Below, piece by piece: positions 62,980 to 64,000 of a stretch of 64,000 bases of DNA; positions within the stretch are counted from its first letter, which is position 1; the number at the start of each line of letters is the position of its first letter. A program made the position numbers and the translations under genes. Source of the DNA: an uncultured Gemmatimonadota bacterium (GTDB lineage: Bacteria; Gemmatimonadota; Gemmatimonadetes; Gemmatimonadales; Gemmatimonadaceae); assembly GCA_902826615.1 (NCBI GenBank), contig CADEFN010000005.1, positions 124,001 to 188,000 on the forward strand. Reading direction: 5' to 3'. The notes beneath the pieces are model-generated. The model was not told where the DNA came from and made no database searches. It was given only the letters and a program-made list of their open reading frames with translations.

Positions 62980-63720
62980 ATGGCTGAACTCTCGGAGCTT
63001 CCGCTCAAGACCCGCCTCTTCCTGGCGGCCTATCGATGGCGTCGCATCGATCCCGTGCCCTGGTCGCCGCTGCGCAAGCCGTTGCGGGAGTGCCGGGTGG
63101 CTGTTGTCAGCAGCGCAGGGCTCACACGTCCCGACCAGGCACCCTTCGACGATGACGTGCGGGGTGGCGATCCCACGTACCGAATTTTGCCGGCCGACAC
63201 CGAACTCGGTGAGTTGCTCGAGAGTCATCGCAGCGAATCGTTTGACCACTCTGGGCTGCGTGAGGATCCAAACCTGGCGTTGCCGCTTGACCGGCTGAAG
63301 GAGCTGGCGGGTGCAGGCACCATCGGCGACGTGGCGCCGCGGCATCTCTCATTCATGGGTTCCATCACTGCCACGGGGCGTCTGGTCAAGGAGACCGCGC
63401 CCGGGGCGGTGAACACCCTCGTCGCTGATCAGGTGGATCTGGCGTTGTTTGTCCCGGTGTGACCCATGTGTACCCAGACCGTGAGTCTGGTGGCGGCCGA
63501 AGCAGAACGACAGGGCATCACAACGGTGTGCCTGCAATTGCTGCGGGTGATTGCCGAGTCGGTGCGACCTCCACGAGGCCTCCTGGTTCCGTTTCCGCAT
63601 GGCTACCCGCTTGGTCGCCCGCATGACGCAACCCTGCAGCACCGCGTGTTGCGCGCGATGCTAGCCCTGACGAATGAGCCTGGCCCCGGGCCCATCCTTC
63701 GAGAGTTGGGGTCTGCATGA
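62980..63720 (+). CDS. GrdB-like redox protein with in-frame TGA (UxxC)
   Basis: A 246-residue protein read through a TGA at codon 161 (63460-63462). It belongs to the group annotated as glycine/sarcosine/betaine reductase selenoprotein B family: CRVAVVSSAGLTRPDQAPFD and YRILPADTELGEL in the first half, then VDLALFVPV-U-PMCTQTVSLVAAEAERQGITTVCL. The U is followed by PMC, giving the redox motif UxxC (Sec161, Cys164). The halves are in frame with no gap. The ATG at 62980 has GGAG nine bases upstream. The true GrdB substrate chemistry needs other subunits that are absent; this short, aerobic version more likely acts as a thiol oxidoreductase. A hairpin follows the TGA (next entry). Confidence 0.85.
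63460..63490 (+). promoter_or_regulatory. Candidate bacterial SECIS element (GrdB-like gene)
   Basis: After the TGA (63460-63462) there are 11 nt of spacer, then a perfect 6-bp stem CCAGAC/GUCUGG (63474-63479 with 63485-63490) closing the loop CGUGA. The loop begins 17 nt after the UGA. Its sequence is the same as the first five bases of the loop in the peroxiredoxin element. Confidence 0.72.
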
Positions 63721-63916
63721 CGGGATGCGAGGCAGAACGCCGACCTTGCGGGGAAGCGCTGTCCAGGAGCTGATGGAAGGGTCGACGGCGTGTGCTGTTT
63801 CGCCTCAGGCGGCAATCGGGCCTGCCGCCGGGGAGCGGTGTGAGCAGGAAAGCGCTTGCGGCGCCTGAGGTCGCTCGCCAACATCACGCAGCGCAATTCC
63901 CCGTGAGGCTCGGCCC

Positions 63917-64000
63917 ATGCGATCTCTTCTGCTCCTCCTCGTACCCGTCGTGCTCTCTGCACAGCCAGCCAACGCCACGAAATTTGTGCGCTATGCGCAC
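63917..64000 (+). CDS. Partial exported FAH-like protein (runs off the window)
   Basis: Only the first 28 codons are present. The N-terminus is a signal peptide (MRSLLLLLVPVVLSAQPANA). The next residues TKFVRYAH match the start of fumarylacetoacetate-hydrolase-family proteins, which usually begin with MKFVRY and have no signal. If so, this is an exported member. The assignment rests on eight residues. The 196 bp between this gene and the previous stop show no other feature. Confidence 0.45.
   Translation, partial: MRSLLLLLVPVVLSAQPANATKFVRYAH

Noticed and set aside
63466-63720. A separate 84-residue gene after the TGA at 63460
   Set aside because: Same frame as the upstream half, no ribosome-binding site, and the first residues complete a UxxC motif. 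Treated as the second half of one selenoprotein.
1-64000. CRISPR array, tRNA or rRNA genes
   Set aside because: No regularly spaced identical repeats, cloverleaf-like segments or rRNA signature sequences were found in the intergenic regions.

Overview
The window is GC-rich, gene-dense chromosomal DNA. The gene content suggests an aerobic, heterotrophic, diderm bacterium. There is a TonB-dependent receptor with an N-terminal carboxypeptidase-like domain, several exported lipoproteins and peptidases (S8, M16, M20, M24), amino-acid permeases, heme o synthase and a chemoreceptor. Many signal peptides end in a ...A-Q cleavage site. The overall style fits Gemmatimonadota (Gemmatimonas-like), but that is inference: no rRNA or other marker gene is present. 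No tRNA, rRNA, insertion sequence, prophage or CRISPR array was seen.

Layout. 1-4.5 kb: queC, a LolA-like lipoprotein, and a chemoreceptor translationally coupled to an amino-acid-type binding lipoprotein. 4.5-7.7 kb: agmatine-to-putrescine genes (aguA, aguB) with a glycerate kinase. 7.7-8.4 kb: an exported peroxiredoxin whose peroxidatic cysteine codon is TGA, read here as selenocysteine. 8.5-15.8 kb: a glycine-zipper lipoprotein, a peptide-type binding protein and a 1586-residue regulator combining TPR, HD-GYP, GGDEF, ATPase and TPR. 15.8-20.5 kb: aconitase, an M20 amidohydrolase and a spermidine-synthase-like protein. 20.5-29.3 kb: a rearranged accessory region with two tandem S8 protease lipoproteins, duplicated promoters, gene remnants, an AAA/DUF4143 ATPase starting inside a perfect inverted repeat, a VOC protein and an AraC regulator. 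29.3-47 kb: mostly housekeeping genes (kynureninase-like enzyme, psuG, TPR proteins, M16 protease, pgsA-like, DsbA-like, acs, STAS protein, ppa, MOSC). 47.2-53.2 kb: an aquaporin, then a tightly overlapping six-gene operon (DUF92, geranylgeranyl-reductase-like flavoprotein, flavin reductase, methyltransferase, SRPBCC, ketosynthase) that looks biosynthetic. 53.2-59.4 kb: M24 peptidase, two APC permeases and ctaB with a COX2-like membrane hairpin gene. 59.6-64 kb: a TonB receptor, a second TGA-containing redox gene (glycine/betaine reductase selenoprotein-B-like, UxxC motif) and the start of an exported FAH-like gene.

The main discovery is the pair of unrelated genes in which an in-frame TGA replaces a redox cysteine. 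Each TGA is followed by a perfect hairpin at the spacing expected of a bacterial SECIS, and both apical loops begin CGUGA. Together they argue that this organism makes selenoproteins, although no sel genes lie in the window. A second signal is the heptamer CGTTAGG. It occurs about 32 times by eye, nearly always on the coding strand and, inside genes, always in the frame NCG-TTA-GGN ([A/S/P]-Leu-Gly). All identifications come from reading the sequence; no database search was run.
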